DNA of 64,000 nt from Chryseobacterium luquanense (GTDB taxonomy: Bacteria; Bacteroidota; Bacteroidia; Flavobacteriales; Weeksellaceae). The translations under genes were made by a program, and so were the position numbers. A model generated the notes under the pieces. The model saw nothing but the letters and a program-made list of their open reading frames with translations. It was not told the DNA's origin and searched no databases. Location of the stretch: assembly GCF_026460945.1 (NCBI RefSeq), contig NZ_JAOVZV010000003.1:248001-312000 (forward strand), read 5' to 3'. Positions 32,220 to 41,907 of the stretch are shown piece after piece. Positions within the stretch are counted from its first letter, which is position 1; each line of letters starts with the position of its first letter.

Positions 32220-32333
32220 TAGCCCTGATCGCAGCATTTGTTTGAGCTCATTTTTTGTATTTCGGCAGCGGCGGCAAGCCGCCGCTGCCGAAATACAAAA
32301 AATAGCGAGTGCGGAGAGCAGGAAATAGCTCCT
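32220..32333. repeat. Flavobacterial TAGCC...GCTCC repeat, copy 2
   Basis: Starts TAGCCCTGATCGCAGCATTT and ends GCAGGAAATAGCTCCT, like copy 1 at 11071-11162. The middle is replaced by the perfect palindrome at 32251-32302. Confidence 0.7.
32251..32302. repeat. Perfect 25-bp inverted repeat with 2-nt loop
   Basis: Arms of 25 bp (TTTTTTGTATTTCGGCAGCG then GCGGC, and its complement) are separated only by AA. Both arms end in a run of six A or T, so it could terminate transcription in either direction. No mismatch was seen. Confidence 0.85.
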
Positions 32334-32444
32334 AAATATGAGTAATGAGTAATTGGTAATGCGCAGTTGGAATTGGTTTACTCCATTGTTTCATGAAATG
32401 ACATTTAAAAAGTTTTTATCTTTGCTGAAATTTAAAACAAAAAT

Positions 32445-33155
32445 ATGAGTGTACACATCAGTGCCAAAAAAGGAGAGATCGCAAAAGTTGTTTTGCAGCC
32501 TGGAGATCCGCTTCGTGCACAGTATATTGCAGAAAATTTTCTTGAAAACGCAAAACTGGTAAGTAAAACGAGAGGTATTTTCTATTACACTGGAACTTAC
32601 AAAGGCAAAGAAATCAGTGTAGGAGCTAGCGGAATGGGATTTCCAAGTATCGGAATTTATTCTTTTGAGCTGTACGCAGAGTATGAGGTTGACACGATTA
32701 TAAGAATCGGAACTTGCGGCGGATATTCGAGTGATGTAAAATTATTTGATATTCTCAATGTTGAAAATGCGGCCAGCGAAAGTACGTATGCAAAATACGC
32801 ATGGGGATTTGAAGAAGAGGTTATGTCTCATCAGGGAAATATTTTTGACATCATCAATGAAACAGCTCAAGAATTATCTTTAAAAGCTAAAGCAACCAAC
32901 ATTCACAGCAGTGATATTTTTTACAGAAAAGACCCTGAAACCCCAGCAATTGCGACGAAATACAATTGTCCGGCTGTAGAAATGGAAGCTTTCGGATTGT
33001 TTGCCAACGCCAAATATTTAGGTAAAAATGCAGCGACGATTCTTACGGTTTCTGATATTATTCCGACCAAAGAATTTATTTCGGCAGACGAAAGAGAAAA
33101 AGCTTTGAAACCCATGATTGAATTGGCTTTGGAAGCAGCTTTGAAGGTGATTTAA
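32445..33155 (+). CDS. deoD: Purine nucleoside phosphorylase, DeoD type
   Basis: This 236-residue enzyme has the family motifs MSVHISAKKGEIAKVVLQPG (phosphate-binding start), GMGFPSIGIYSFEL, IRIGTCGG, and VEMEAFGLF with the substrate Glu. It splits purine nucleosides to base and ribose-1-phosphate in the cytoplasm. Length equals the usual 235 residues. It is monocistronic, with a bidirectional terminator after it. Confidence 0.96.
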   Translation: MSVHISAKKGEIAKVVLQPGDPLRAQYIAENFLENAKLVSKTRGIFYYTGTYKGKEISVGASGMGFPSIGIYSFELYAEYEVDTIIRIGTCGGYSSDVKLFDILNVENAASESTYAKYAWGFEEEVMSHQGNIFDIINETAQELSLKAKATNIHSSDIFYRKDPETPAIATKYNCPAVEMEAFGLFANAKYLGKNAATILTVSDIIPTKEFISADEREKALKPMIELALEAALKVI

Positions 33156-33175
33156 TCAAAAGCATTAATATAATT

Positions 33176-33211
33176 AAAAAGAGCTTTACTTGATCAGTAG
33201 AGCTCTTTTTT
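33176..33211. terminator. Bidirectional terminator between deoD and tatD
   Basis: AAAAAGAGCT and AGCTCTTTTT are perfect inverted arms around a 15-nt loop. It lies between two convergent genes. Confidence 0.85.
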
Positions 33212-33995
33212 ATATTCTGAAAAAATTTCGGGCGACTTCTGTAATTTCATTGGCAACCTCAGAAATACTTATTTTTTTGAGATGAGCAATTGTTTGGGCA
33301 ACATAAGGCAAAAATTTCGGTTCGTTTCTTCGGCTTTGCATTCTTGGCATATTTTTAGGAAGCATAAAAGGCGCATCAGTTTCAATCATCATTCTGTCGA
33401 GCGGAACATATTTGATGACTTCTTCCAAATGTTTAAATCGGTTTGTATCACTTATTGCTCCGGTAAATCCTAAGTAAAATCCTTTATCCAGATATATTTT
33501 TGCTTCATCTAAAGTTCCGGTAAAACAGTGAACCACCGCTTTTGGAAGTTTTGACAAATATTCGTCGGTGATTTCGTTAAACCTTTTGAAAGCTGCTCTT
33601 TCGTGAAGAAATAAAGGTTTATTTATTTCAATGGATAATTCGAGCTGGGCACGATAACATTTTTCCTGAATGGGTCTTGGCGAAAAATCTCTGTCAAAAT
33701 CCAATCCACACTCTCCAACTGAAACGACTTGGTCTTGTTTTAATAATTTCCTTAATTCGTTAATACTTTCGTTGTTAAAAGATTTTGCATCATGGGGATG
33801 AATTCCTGCTGTAGAAAATAAAATTCCAGAATAATCTTCTGCAATTTCTGCAGATTCTTTGCTTCCACGAATGCTTGTCCCGGTAAGAATCATTTGTTCG
33901 ACTCCATTGTCGAGAGCTTGGTTGATGATTTTTTCGTGTTCGTTGTTAAATTGTTTATTGGTCAGATTAATTCCAATATCTATAAATGTGTTCAT
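33210..33995 (-). CDS. tatD: TatD family metal-dependent nuclease
   Basis: This 261-residue enzyme starts MNTFIDIGINLTNKQF, like E. coli TatD, and has STAGIHPHDAK, GECGLDFDRDF, LFLHERAAF, AVVHCFTG and ETDAPFML. These supply the His, Glu and Asp metal ligands of the TIM-barrel. TatD is a 3'-5' exonuclease on single-stranded DNA and RNA. Its promoter carries the same bipartite operator (S5) as the RNA island 11 kb away, so I infer that it belongs to the same regulon. Confidence 0.95.
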   Translation of the reverse strand: MNTFIDIGINLTNKQFNNEHEKIINQALDNGVEQMILTGTSIRGSKESAEIAEDYSGILFSTAGIHPHDAKSFNNESINELRKLLKQDQVVSVGECGLDFDRDFSPRPIQEKCYRAQLELSIEINKPLFLHERAAFKRFNEITDEYLSKLPKAVVHCFTGTLDEAKIYLDKGFYLGFTGAISDTNRFKHLEEVIKYVPLDRMMIETDAPFMLPKNMPRMQSRRNEPKFLPYVAQTIAHLKKISISEVANEITEVARNFFRI

Positions 33996-34011
33996 AATTA
34001 AATTTTAGCTG

Positions 34012-34048
34012 GCAAAACTAAAATGAAACTGCGCAATCTTTTTACGTA
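34012..34048 (-). promoter_or_regulatory. Promoter with shared bipartite operator, site S5
   Basis: On the minus strand TACGTA-AAAAGAT-TGCGCA (34030-34048) is 9 nt upstream of the -7-like TAGTTTTGC (34012-34020). It drives tatD and is separated from the other four sites by the ternary operon and deoD. Confidence 0.7.
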
Positions 34049-34061
34049 ATAAAAAATATTT

Positions 34062-34712
34062 TCATTCATTAATAAAACCTTCCAAAAAGCCAATCATATT
34101 TTTCCCACCGTGGCTCCAGCGAATACCGTGGCCATCTTTTTCTCTGACCTCAAAAACCAATTCGTGCTTATAATGATGGAAAACATTCCACCATTTTTGA
34201 TGGTCTAAAACATAATGGATTTTCTCCATCACGATCTGTTGTTTTTGCTGATTATTTCCTTTGACTTCACCCCAAAATTCATCATCCATTCTTCCTACAT
34301 GCTTTTCCCAGGCTCTTTGTGCAATAGTAATTTCATTGTTAAAAGGCTTTTCACAGGCTTCAATTAATATGCTTTTCAAAGGAGGAATTGCATTTTCATC
34401 CCGCAAACTTGCCGAAGTGAGTCTTTGTCCTAAAATATTCAGCCAAAATTCAAATGGAATTTCTTCTAATCTTCCGGCTTTCATTTCATCTGAATGTTGC
34501 GAATTGAAAACACCGATAAACTGATTAAAACTTTCATCTCGGTCAATTTTTATTTCCTCATTGAAAACAGGAAGATTTAAATCTAAAGTTTTGTCTTTAA
34601 ATTCTTGGATATTTTCACTTAAACTATTAAGATGTTCCTCAGCTAAAATAGATTGATATTTTTCATTCCAATCTTTTGAAAACAATGGAATTAATTCTTT
34701 AAATAAATTCAT
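34062..34712 (-). CDS. Hypothetical protein
   Basis: This 216-residue soluble protein is rich in aromatic residues near its end (WWNVFHHYKHELVFEVREKDGHGIRWSHGGKNMIG). The family is not recognised. It lies 2 nt from the DUF434 gene, so the two are an operon, and 66 nt upstream of tatD. A role in nucleic-acid metabolism is possible from its neighbours only. Confidence 0.65.
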   Translation of the reverse strand: MNLFKELIPLFSKDWNEKYQSILAEEHLNSLSENIQEFKDKTLDLNLPVFNEEIKIDRDESFNQFIGVFNSQHSDEMKAGRLEEIPFEFWLNILGQRLTSASLRDENAIPPLKSILIEACEKPFNNEITIAQRAWEKHVGRMDDEFWGEVKGNNQQKQQIVMEKIHYVLDHQKWWNVFHHYKHELVFEVREKDGHGIRWSHGGKNMIGFLEGFINE

Positions 34713-34714
34713 GA

Positions 34715-35428
34715 TTAAAACATTTTCACAAGATTAACCGAAAGTTTTTCTTCATCGATTAAATATCCCACAAGATTAAACCAATTTTTGCAGTTATCTA
34801 AAATCCATGCATCAGAAGACACCATTATTTCTGCATTTTCAGCTAAAAATTTATCCGGATTAAATTCTAATTCCACATTCCAGTCGAGATGATTTTCCTT
34901 TGCAAAATCTACAATCATTTCTTTGATTCTTCCGCTGTTTGAAACAGGTTTGTCAAAAATCCAGATCAGGTTTTCTGATTGAGATTTCTTATAAAACAAA
35001 GCTACCAATTCAATCGCTCTCTGTGTTTGATTGACTCTTTTATAAGTTCCATGAACTCCGGATAAATCTCGAAAACAGCCATCAGTTCCTTCAAAAATAT
35101 AAGCCTCGGAAAGTAAACTTTCCAATAAAATCAAAACATTAAAACCATCCAAGTAAATCGTTTTACTTTTTAAATCTGAAATTCTCAGTTCCTTCGATTT
35201 TCTATTCTGAATCTGAAGTTCAGAAGCCGAGGCTCCACGCAAAGCCTGAATCTGTCGGGCTTTTAATCGATAATGATTTCCTACCAAGTCTGTAGAAGCT
35301 TTTTCAGCATAATTTCGACTTAACAAATACCGCATATCCTGAAGAGCTACTTTCAGTTTATCAATCTGTTTTTGTGTTGAAAATAATGTGTCGTCGCCTG
35401 TATTTTTCCTGCGATTTCTGTTGTTCAT
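34715..35428 (-). CDS. DUF434 protein with PIN-like nuclease core
   Basis: Start at the ATG 35428 (MNNRNRRKN), not the TTG at 35434, giving 237 residues. The first 60 residues carry the DUF434 helical motif (ALQDMRYLLSRNYAEKASTDLVGNHYRL). The rest looks like a PIN-type fold, with YLDGFNVLILLESLL (Asp and Asn), FDKPVSNSGRIKEMI and MVSSDAWILDNC supplying acidic residues. Such proteins are probable RNA-acting nucleases, so far uncharacterised. It heads the run that ends with tatD. Confidence 0.8.
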   Translation of the reverse strand: MNNRNRRKNTGDDTLFSTQKQIDKLKVALQDMRYLLSRNYAEKASTDLVGNHYRLKARQIQALRGASASELQIQNRKSKELRISDLKSKTIYLDGFNVLILLESLLSEAYIFEGTDGCFRDLSGVHGTYKRVNQTQRAIELVALFYKKSQSENLIWIFDKPVSNSGRIKEMIVDFAKENHLDWNVELEFNPDKFLAENAEIMVSSDAWILDNCKNWFNLVGYLIDEEKLSVNLVKMF

Positions 35429-35726
35429 ATTCAAAAATAATATTTTCAGTCCGAATCCTGGAATTTATTTCTAAAATCTCATTTGAAAAGAAAATCAACC
35501 CGTTTTGTAGATTCAATCACCTTTTTCGGTAAAATTCTTAGCGTAAAAATTCCGAAAAGCAAACTACCTTATCATAAAAAATAAGATAACTAACATTTCA
35601 AAAAGCTTTATAAAACAAGCAATTACTATAGATAATTATCATGAAAAATTACGAATTCAAAATAAAAATTTAATTTATATTATAAAATTATTACATTTAG
35701 CCACTAACAAATATTAAATCAAAAAA

Positions 35727-37214
35727 ATGTTTATAGGATATGATGTTGGAAGTTCTTCGCTGAAAGCTTCAATTGTTGACGAACACGGGAAAGTGATTGC
35801 CCACGCAAAATATCCGGAAACAGAAATGCCTATCGATTCTCCAAAGATCGGCTGGGCAGAACAGGACCCGGAACAATGGTGGCAAAATCTTAGAATTCTG
35901 ACTCAAAAAATAATTGCAGAAAGCCACATCGACAAAAATGAGATCAAAGGCATCGGGATTTCTTATCAGATGCACGGTTTGGTTTTGGTGGGAAAAGATA
36001 AAGAAGTTTTGCGTCCGTCAATCATCTGGTGTGACAGCCGTGCAGTAGAAACCGGTGATAAAGCTTTTGATGATTTGGGTGAAGAAGTCTGTATGAATAA
36101 ACTTTTGAATTCACCGGGAAATTTCACCGCTTCGAAATTAAAATGGGTCAAAGAAAACGAGCCGGAAGTCTATGAAAAAATCTGGAAGTTTATGCTCCCA
36201 GGAGATTTTATTGCTTTAAAATTAAGCGGCGAAGCAACAACCACCGTTACCGGACTTTCGGAAGGCGTGCTTTGGGATTTCCAGAAACATCAGGCTTCGA
36301 AAACCTTATTGAATCACTGGGGAATTGATGAGTCTTTGGTTTCAACAGTAGTAGACAATTTCACGGAGCAATGTGTAGTTTCAAAACAGGGTGCCGAAGA
36401 AAGCGGTTTGCCAGAAGGAATTCCTATTTTGTACAGAGCCGGAGATCAGCCGAATAATGCGTTGTCGTTAAACGTAATGAATCCTGGAGAAATCGCTGCT
36501 ACAGGCGGAACTTCAGGCGTTGTTTATGGTGTGACAGACAATATTCATTCTAAAGAATCTGTGCGTGTAAACAATTTTGCGCACATCAATCATACGAAAG
36601 AACAGCCGAGAATCGGGAAAATGCTTTGTTTAAATGGTGCGGGAATTCAGTACAGCTGGCTGAGACACCAGGTAGATCAGAAAAGACATTCATATCAGGA
36701 ACTTAATGATCTGGCTTCACAAATCCCAATCGGATCCGATGGAATCATTGTGTTACCATTTGGAAATGGCGCTGAGAGAGTTTTAAAAAATAAAGACATA
36801 GGTTCTTCTACTTATAACGTCAATTTTAACCGCCACAAAAGTGTTCATTTGTTTAGAGCCGGATTAGAAGGCATCGCCTATTCTTTCGTTTACGGAACTG
36901 AAATTTTAATGAATGATGGTTTACAAAAAGGGATCATCAAAGCCGGAGGTGATAATTTATTCCGTTCTTCCTTATTTGCGCAATCGATTGCAACATTATT
37001 GGATACAGAAATCAGAATTTTCGATACAACGGGTTCCACAGGAGCAGCAAGAGCAGCGGCAATCGGAGCGGGAGCATTTGAAACTTTAACGGATATTTTA
37101 ACCGAAAAAGATATTACCACAACGTACATTCCTGATTTTAAAAATATGGATCAGTATAGGGAAAGTTACGGCAAGTGGAAAAACAAACTGGAGCAGGTTT
37201 TAATCAATTCTTAA
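35727..37214 (+). CDS. xylB: Xylulokinase
   Basis: This 495-residue FGGY carbohydrate kinase has GYDVGSSSLKASIVDEHGKV (phosphate 1), WAEQDPEQWWQNL, QMHGLVLVGKD, and GGTSGVVYG (phosphate 2). It phosphorylates D-xylulose to xylulose-5-phosphate for the pentose phosphate pathway. The gene is 121 nt before xylA. No LacI-type operator was found in the leader. Confidence 0.95.
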   Translation: MFIGYDVGSSSLKASIVDEHGKVIAHAKYPETEMPIDSPKIGWAEQDPEQWWQNLRILTQKIIAESHIDKNEIKGIGISYQMHGLVLVGKDKEVLRPSIIWCDSRAVETGDKAFDDLGEEVCMNKLLNSPGNFTASKLKWVKENEPEVYEKIWKFMLPGDFIALKLSGEATTTVTGLSEGVLWDFQKHQASKTLLNHWGIDESLVSTVVDNFTEQCVVSKQGAEESGLPEGIPILYRAGDQPNNALSLNVMNPGEIAATGGTSGVVYGVTDNIHSKESVRVNNFAHINHTKEQPRIGKMLCLNGAGIQYSWLRHQVDQKRHSYQELNDLASQIPIGSDGIIVLPFGNGAERVLKNKDIGSSTYNVNFNRHKSVHLFRAGLEGIAYSFVYGTEILMNDGLQKGIIKAGGDNLFRSSLFAQSIATLLDTEIRIFDTTGSTGAARAAAIGAGAFETLTDILTEKDITTTYIPDFKNMDQYRESYGKWKNKLEQVLINS

Positions 37215-37335
37215 AAAATATCCCGCAGATTTTAAAGATTAAGCAGATTTTTCTTCTTTAAATAAATCTGCAAAATTTGCTTGATCAGCGAGAACATAAA
37301 TTAAACAAATTACAATCAAAAAAAAAATCAAAATA

Positions 37336-38664
37336 ATGGCAATTACAACAGGAAACAAAGAGTATTTTAAAGGAATAGAAAAAATCAAGTTTGAAGGAAG
37401 AGAATCAGATAATCCGCTGGCATTCAAATTTTACGATGAGAATTTGGTCGTTCGTGGAAAAACAATGAAAGAATATTTCAAGTTTGCGTCTGCTTACTGG
37501 CACACGTTCTGCGCAACTGGTGGAGATCCGTTCGGTGCAGGAACTCAGCAATTTGACTGGTTAACCGCTTCTGACGCCAAACAAAGAGCAACAGAAAAAA
37601 TGGATGCCGCTTTCGAATTTTTCACCAAACTAGGTGTTCCTTATTACTGTTTCCACGATTATGATCTGATTGATGAGGCAAATAATTTCACAGAATCTAC
37701 AAAGAGATTGGAATTTATCACCGATTATGCTAAAGAAAAACAGGCTGCTTCAGGCGTGAAATTACTTTGGGGAACTTCGAACTGTTTCTCAAACCCAAGA
37801 TTTATGAACGGTGCGGCGACCAATCCTTCTTTTGATGTTTTGGCTTACGCTGGTGGACAAGTGAAAAATGCTTTGGATGCAACGATTAAATTAGGCGGTG
37901 AAAATTATGTATTCTGGGGAGGCCGTGAAGGTTATATGTCACTTCTAAATACCAATATGAAGCGTGAGCAGGAGCATATGGCGAAGTTTTTACATTTGGC
38001 TAAAGATTATGCAAGAGCTCAAGGTTTCACAGGAACTTTCTTCATCGAGCCAAAACCGATGGAGCCGACAAAACACCAATACGACTTTGATGCGGCGACT
38101 TGTTTGAACTTCCTTCGTCAGTACGATTTATTGAATGATTTTAAATTAAATCTTGAAGTTAACCACGCTACTTTAGCTCAACACACTTTTGAGCACGAAC
38201 TTCAGGTAGCTGCAGATAACAATGTCTTGGGAAGCATCGATGCGAACAGAGGAGATTACCAGAATGGTTGGGATACAGACCAGTTCCCGGTTGATTTATA
38301 TGAAATGACTCAGGCGATGTTGGTAATTATTCAGGCTGGAGGTTTCCAGGGCGGAGGTGTTAATTTTGATGCAAAAATTAGAAGAAATTCAACAGATTTA
38401 GAAGATATTTTCATCGCGCACATCAGCGGAATGGACAATTTTGCAAGATCATTCTTAGCTGCCGATAAAATTTTAGAAAAATCAAAATATTCTGAAATCA
38501 GAACCAACAGATATTCATCTTTCGACAGCGGAAAAGGTAAAGATTTCGAGAATGGTAGCTTATCTTTAACAGATCTTGCCACTTACGCTCAAGGACTTGG
38601 AGAAGTTGGTAGAGAAAGCGGAAAACAGGAATATCTTGAGAGTATTATCAATCAGTATTTATAA
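37336..38664 (+). CDS. xylA: Xylose isomerase
   Basis: This 442-residue isomerase has the metal-site motifs [15 protein letters not shown] (Glu), [35 protein letters not shown] and [20 protein letters not shown], plus the catalytic His in [10 protein letters not shown]. It converts D-xylose to D-xylulose, feeding XylB. Length is that of the class II enzyme. Confidence 0.97.
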   Translation: MAITTGNKEYFKGIEKIKFEGRESDNPLAFKFYDENLVVRGKTMKEYFKFASAYWHTFCATGGDPFGAGTQQFDWLTASDAKQRATEKMDAAFEFFTKLGVPYYCFHDYDLIDEANNFTESTKRLEFITDYAKEKQAASGVKLLWGTSNCFSNPRFMNGAATNPSFDVLAYAGGQVKNALDATIKLGGENYVFWGGREGYMSLLNTNMKREQEHMAKFLHLAKDYARAQGFTGTFFIEPKPMEPTKHQYDFDAATCLNFLRQYDLLNDFKLNLEVNHATLAQHTFEHELQVAADNNVLGSIDANRGDYQNGWDTDQFPVDLYEMTQAMLVIIQAGGFQGGGVNFDAKIRRNSTDLEDIFIAHISGMDNFARSFLAADKILEKSKYSEIRTNRYSSFDSGKGKDFENGSLSLTDLATYAQGLGEVGRESGKQEYLESIINQYL

Positions 38665-38692
38665 AATTTAATTTTAAAAACTAAATCAAACT

Positions 38693-40114
38693 ATGCAAAT
38701 AATAGATTCTGGTCCTAAATATTCTTCAGGAACAAAGGCGCAGATCAATATGCTGTACGTAACTGTACTCACGTTGGTCGCCACTTTGGGAGGACTTTTG
38801 TTTGGATACGACACGGCCGTGATTTCCGGAGCTGAAAAGTCAATCCAGGAATATCTGATCATTCCATTAGGCTTGAGTTCATTGGCACACGGAGCGACCA
38901 TTTCGAGCGCATTGATCGGGTGTATCATCGGTGGAGCGATTTCCGGGATGATCTCCACGAAGCTGGGAAGAAAAAAATCATTGATGCTTTCGGCATTTCT
39001 GTTCTTCATCAGTGCTTTGGGAGCGGCGTATCCTGAATTTTTATTCTTCAAACACGGCGAGCACTCCATGGGTGTTTTGCTGGCATTTAATTTTTATAGG
39101 ATCATTGGTGGAATCGGTGTGGGATTGGCTTCGGCGGTCTGCCCGATGTACATTGGTGAGATTGCACCTGCCGAAATACGTGGTAAACTGGTATCACTGA
39201 ATCAGTTTGCCATTATTTTCGGGATGCTCGTGGTTTACTTTGTGAACTGGGGCATCGCAAGCGGACAAACCGTAGAATGGATCAACGAAATCGGATGGAG
39301 ATATATGTTTTTATCATTAACAATTCCTTCTGCTTTGTTCGGTATCCTTCTGTTTTTCGTTCCTGAAACACCACGTTATCTGACCTTCGTGAATAAAGAT
39401 GCGGAAGCATTAAAAATTTTAACAAAAATCAATGGTGAAGCGCGTGGAAAAGAAATTTTCTACGAGATAAAAAGCACTGTCGTAGAACATAAAAGTGAAA
39501 TTTTCGCCTTCGGAAAAACCGTGATTGTGATTGGAATTTTACTTTCAGTTTTCCAGCAGTTTGTGGGAATCAACGTTGCTTTATACTATGCTCCAAGGAT
39601 ATTCGAAAGTATGGGCGTTCACAAAGATTCATCGATGCTGCAGACCGTTGTAATGGGATTGGTGAACGTTGTATTTACCGTTATCGCCATTTTCACGGTG
39701 GATAAATGGGGAAGAAAACCATTATTAATCGTCGGTTCAGTCGGAATGGCGATTGGAATGTTTGCGATTGCAATATTATCCTATTATCAGATCATCGGAA
39801 TTGCCACTTTGGTGTTTATCATTGTTTACACCGCATCATTTATGATGTCTTGGGGACCAATCTGTTGGGTTTTGATCTCAGAAATATTCCCGAATAAAAT
39901 CAGAGGAAGTGCGATTGCGATTGCAGTTGCGGCTCAGTGGGCAGCGAATTATTTAATTTCATCTACTTATCCTTTTATGATGGAATTCAGTGGAGCATTT
40001 ACTTACGGATTTTATGGGGTGATGAGCGTTCTGTCCCTGTTCTTTGTATGGAAATGGGTTCCTGAGACCAAAGGAAAATCTTTAGAGGAGATTGAAAAGG
40101 TTTGGGAAAAATAA
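38693..40114 (+). CDS. xylE: Sugar porter MFS transporter (xylose/H+ symporter type)
   Basis: This 473-residue protein has 12 membrane segments and sugar-porter signatures: LFGYDTAVISGAEKSI (TM1), GRKKSLMLSAF (loop 2-3), PETPRYL, VFQQFVGINVALYYAP (TM7), and VPETKGKSLEEIE at the C-terminus. It follows xylA by 28 nt, so D-xylose is the likely substrate. A terminator follows. Confidence 0.92.
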   Translation: MQIIDSGPKYSSGTKAQINMLYVTVLTLVATLGGLLFGYDTAVISGAEKSIQEYLIIPLGLSSLAHGATISSALIGCIIGGAISGMISTKLGRKKSLMLSAFLFFISALGAAYPEFLFFKHGEHSMGVLLAFNFYRIIGGIGVGLASAVCPMYIGEIAPAEIRGKLVSLNQFAIIFGMLVVYFVNWGIASGQTVEWINEIGWRYMFLSLTIPSALFGILLFFVPETPRYLTFVNKDAEALKILTKINGEARGKEIFYEIKSTVVEHKSEIFAFGKTVIVIGILLSVFQQFVGINVALYYAPRIFESMGVHKDSSMLQTVVMGLVNVVFTVIAIFTVDKWGRKPLLIVGSVGMAIGMFAIAILSYYQIIGIATLVFIIVYTASFMMSWGPICWVLISEIFPNKIRGSAIAIAVAAQWAANYLISSTYPFMMEFSGAFTYGFYGVMSVLSLFFVWKWVPETKGKSLEEIEKVWEK

Positions 40115-40143
40115 ATATACTTTAGTTTTATAATTAGTTTGTT

Positions 40144-40176
40144 GAGGGCACCGGGATTTTCCGGTGCTCTTTTTTA
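40144..40176 (+). terminator. Terminator of the xylBAE operon
   Basis: GAGGGCACCGG-GATTTT-CCGGTGCTC followed by six T residues, about 30 nt past the transporter stop. Confidence 0.9.
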
Positions 40177-40203
40177 TAACTTTGGCAGATTGAAATCAAG
40201 TTT

Positions 40204-40650
40204 ATGAATATTTTTAAATCCATCATTAATAATTTAAAAGCTATTAAAGCAAGTTATAATTTAGAAAAAATTAAAGATGATTTTATTGCAAAACAGATTC
40301 AAATATATCAACTTCCAAAGGAGTTAAAATTATTTTTAGAAAACAAAACCGATTTTGATTTTATCGGAATCTATTCTAAAGGATATGACTATATTTATTT
40401 TGCTAAAAATGGGAATCATTTAAATATTGAATATGAAGCTACGGAAGAATCTCAAATTCAATATTATGAAAAATTAAAAAACTTTGCATCAGAAAATAAT
40501 TTTAAAATTGAAGAAGAAATAAACAAAAATGTTCCATATCTAAAGATAAATACCAACACATCTTTAGATGAAACATTTCGTCTTACGAGAGAAATTCAAC
40601 ACAATATTTTCGGAAATAATGATGATACGAAATATGATATTGTTCCTTAA
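40204..40650 (+). CDS. Hypothetical lysine-rich protein
   Basis: This 148-residue, Lys/Asn-rich protein has no signal or membrane segment. No family is recognised. Base composition is more AT-rich than the xylose genes on either side, so it may be a recent arrival. Confidence 0.6.
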   Translation: MNIFKSIINNLKAIKASYNLEKIKDDFIAKQIQIYQLPKELKLFLENKTDFDFIGIYSKGYDYIYFAKNGNHLNIEYEATEESQIQYYEKLKNFASENNFKIEEEINKNVPYLKINTNTSLDETFRLTREIQHNIFGNNDDTKYDIVP

Positions 40651-40851
40651 ATATTTGAAATTTTAGTCTTCAATTTTTTCATAAATTCCTTTAGTTAAAC
40701 CATTGTTTCAAAAAGACTTTTATAATAATAAATTTTAATTAAATTTATCGCTGTAATTTGTCATTTAAAAAAGCTTAGAAAATATTTATATCTAAAATAT
40801 ATTTCTACGTTAAATGATTAAATTCACATCAATAATGATGAAGAAACATTC

Positions 40852-40866
40852 ATTGTTTTAAACAAT
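40852..40866 (+). promoter_or_regulatory. Palindrome in the LacI gene leader, possible operator
   Basis: ATTGTTT-T-AAACAAT is a perfect inverted repeat with a 1-nt centre, 12 nt before the ATG of the LacI gene. It could serve autoregulation. No second copy was seen near the xylose genes. Confidence 0.4.
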
Positions 40867-40878
40867 AGAAAACGAGGT

Positions 40879-41907
40879 ATGACAAAGAAAAACGCCACTA
40901 TTTATGATATTTCCAGAAAGCTGAACGTAAGTGTGGCAACTGTTTCCAGAGCACTAAATAATCATCCGAGAATAAGCCAGGCAACCAAAGAACTTGTGGT
41001 AAAAACCGCAAAGGAAATGAACTATAAGCAAAATAATCTTGCCAAAGCCCTTAAAAGTGGGGAAACAAAAAACATTGGAATCATTGTTCCTTACATCAAC
41101 ACCAACTTTTTCTCGTCTGTCATCCGTGGAATTGAAGAAGAACTTTCTGTGCAAGGTTACCACGTTATTATTTGTCAAAGTCATGAAGATGTTAATATTG
41201 AAAAAAAGCATTTAAATACCTTATTAAACGCTCAGGTTGACGGAATTTTCATGTCGGTTTCTAGAACTACAATTGATACAGAGCACATTCAGCACATTTT
41301 AGATACATCAAACACTCCTATTATCTTTTTCGATAGAAAGAAAGACATTCCGGGCATCAGTACAGTAACGGTTGATGATTATCGTGGGGGATATATGGCT
41401 ACAGAACATCTGATTTCGGAAGGCTACAAAAATATCTGTCATTTTGCAGGAGATCTTAATCTTGAGATTTATCAAAATCGTCTTAATGGTTACAAACAGG
41501 CTCTAATTGACCATAAATTTCAGGTTAAAGAAGAGAATATTATCTCTACGGGAAGTTCGATTGATGCCGGAATTGAAGCTATTAAAACTTTGTGGGAGAG
41601 TAAATCTATTCCAGATGCAATATTTTCTGCCAGTGATTTTGCAGCGTTGGGAGCCTGTCAGGAACTTAAAAAACGTAAGATAAAAATTCCTCAGGAAGTT
41701 GCTGTAATCGGTTTCTCAAACGAACCTTTCACTCAATTCATGGAACTTCCGATGAGTTCGATGGATCAAACCCCAGTAATCATGGGAAATATGGCTGGAC
41801 AAGTTTTTCTAGACCGGATTAAAGATAACTCTTCAGGTGTTTCTATTGAAAAGAAGGTTGTTTTAGCTCCCCAGATTTGCATTAGAAAATCTTCAAAAAG
41901 GAAATAG
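40879..41907 (+). CDS. LacI-family transcriptional regulator
   Basis: This 342-residue regulator has a LacI HTH (TIYDISRKLNVSVATVSRALNN, hinge NYKQNNLAKALKSG) and a periplasmic-binding-like sensor domain (NIGIIVPYIN, DGIFMS, AVIGFSNEP). Its target is unclear. The xylose operon is upstream, but the GC-containing palindromes typical of LacI proteins are found instead near kduI and susC (57541 and 58228). It could control either sugar system. Confidence 0.93.
   Translation: MTKKNATIYDISRKLNVSVATVSRALNNHPRISQATKELVVKTAKEMNYKQNNLAKALKSGETKNIGIIVPYINTNFFSSVIRGIEEELSVQGYHVIICQSHEDVNIEKKHLNTLLNAQVDGIFMSVSRTTIDTEHIQHILDTSNTPIIFFDRKKDIPGISTVTVDDYRGGYMATEHLISEGYKNICHFAGDLNLEIYQNRLNGYKQALIDHKFQVKEENIISTGSSIDAGIEAIKTLWESKSIPDAIFSASDFAALGACQELKKRKIKIPQEVAVIGFSNEPFTQFMELPMSSMDQTPVIMGNMAGQVFLDRIKDNSSGVSIEKKVVLAPQICIRKSSKRK

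Larger units (their letters stand above)
32076..32444. other. Divergent promoter region with large palindrome
   Basis: It contains the promoter of the ternary operon near 32085-32100, the flavobacterial repeat at 32220-32333 with a nested 25-bp palindrome, and the promoter of deoD near 32410-32430. No gene is seen. Confidence 0.6.
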
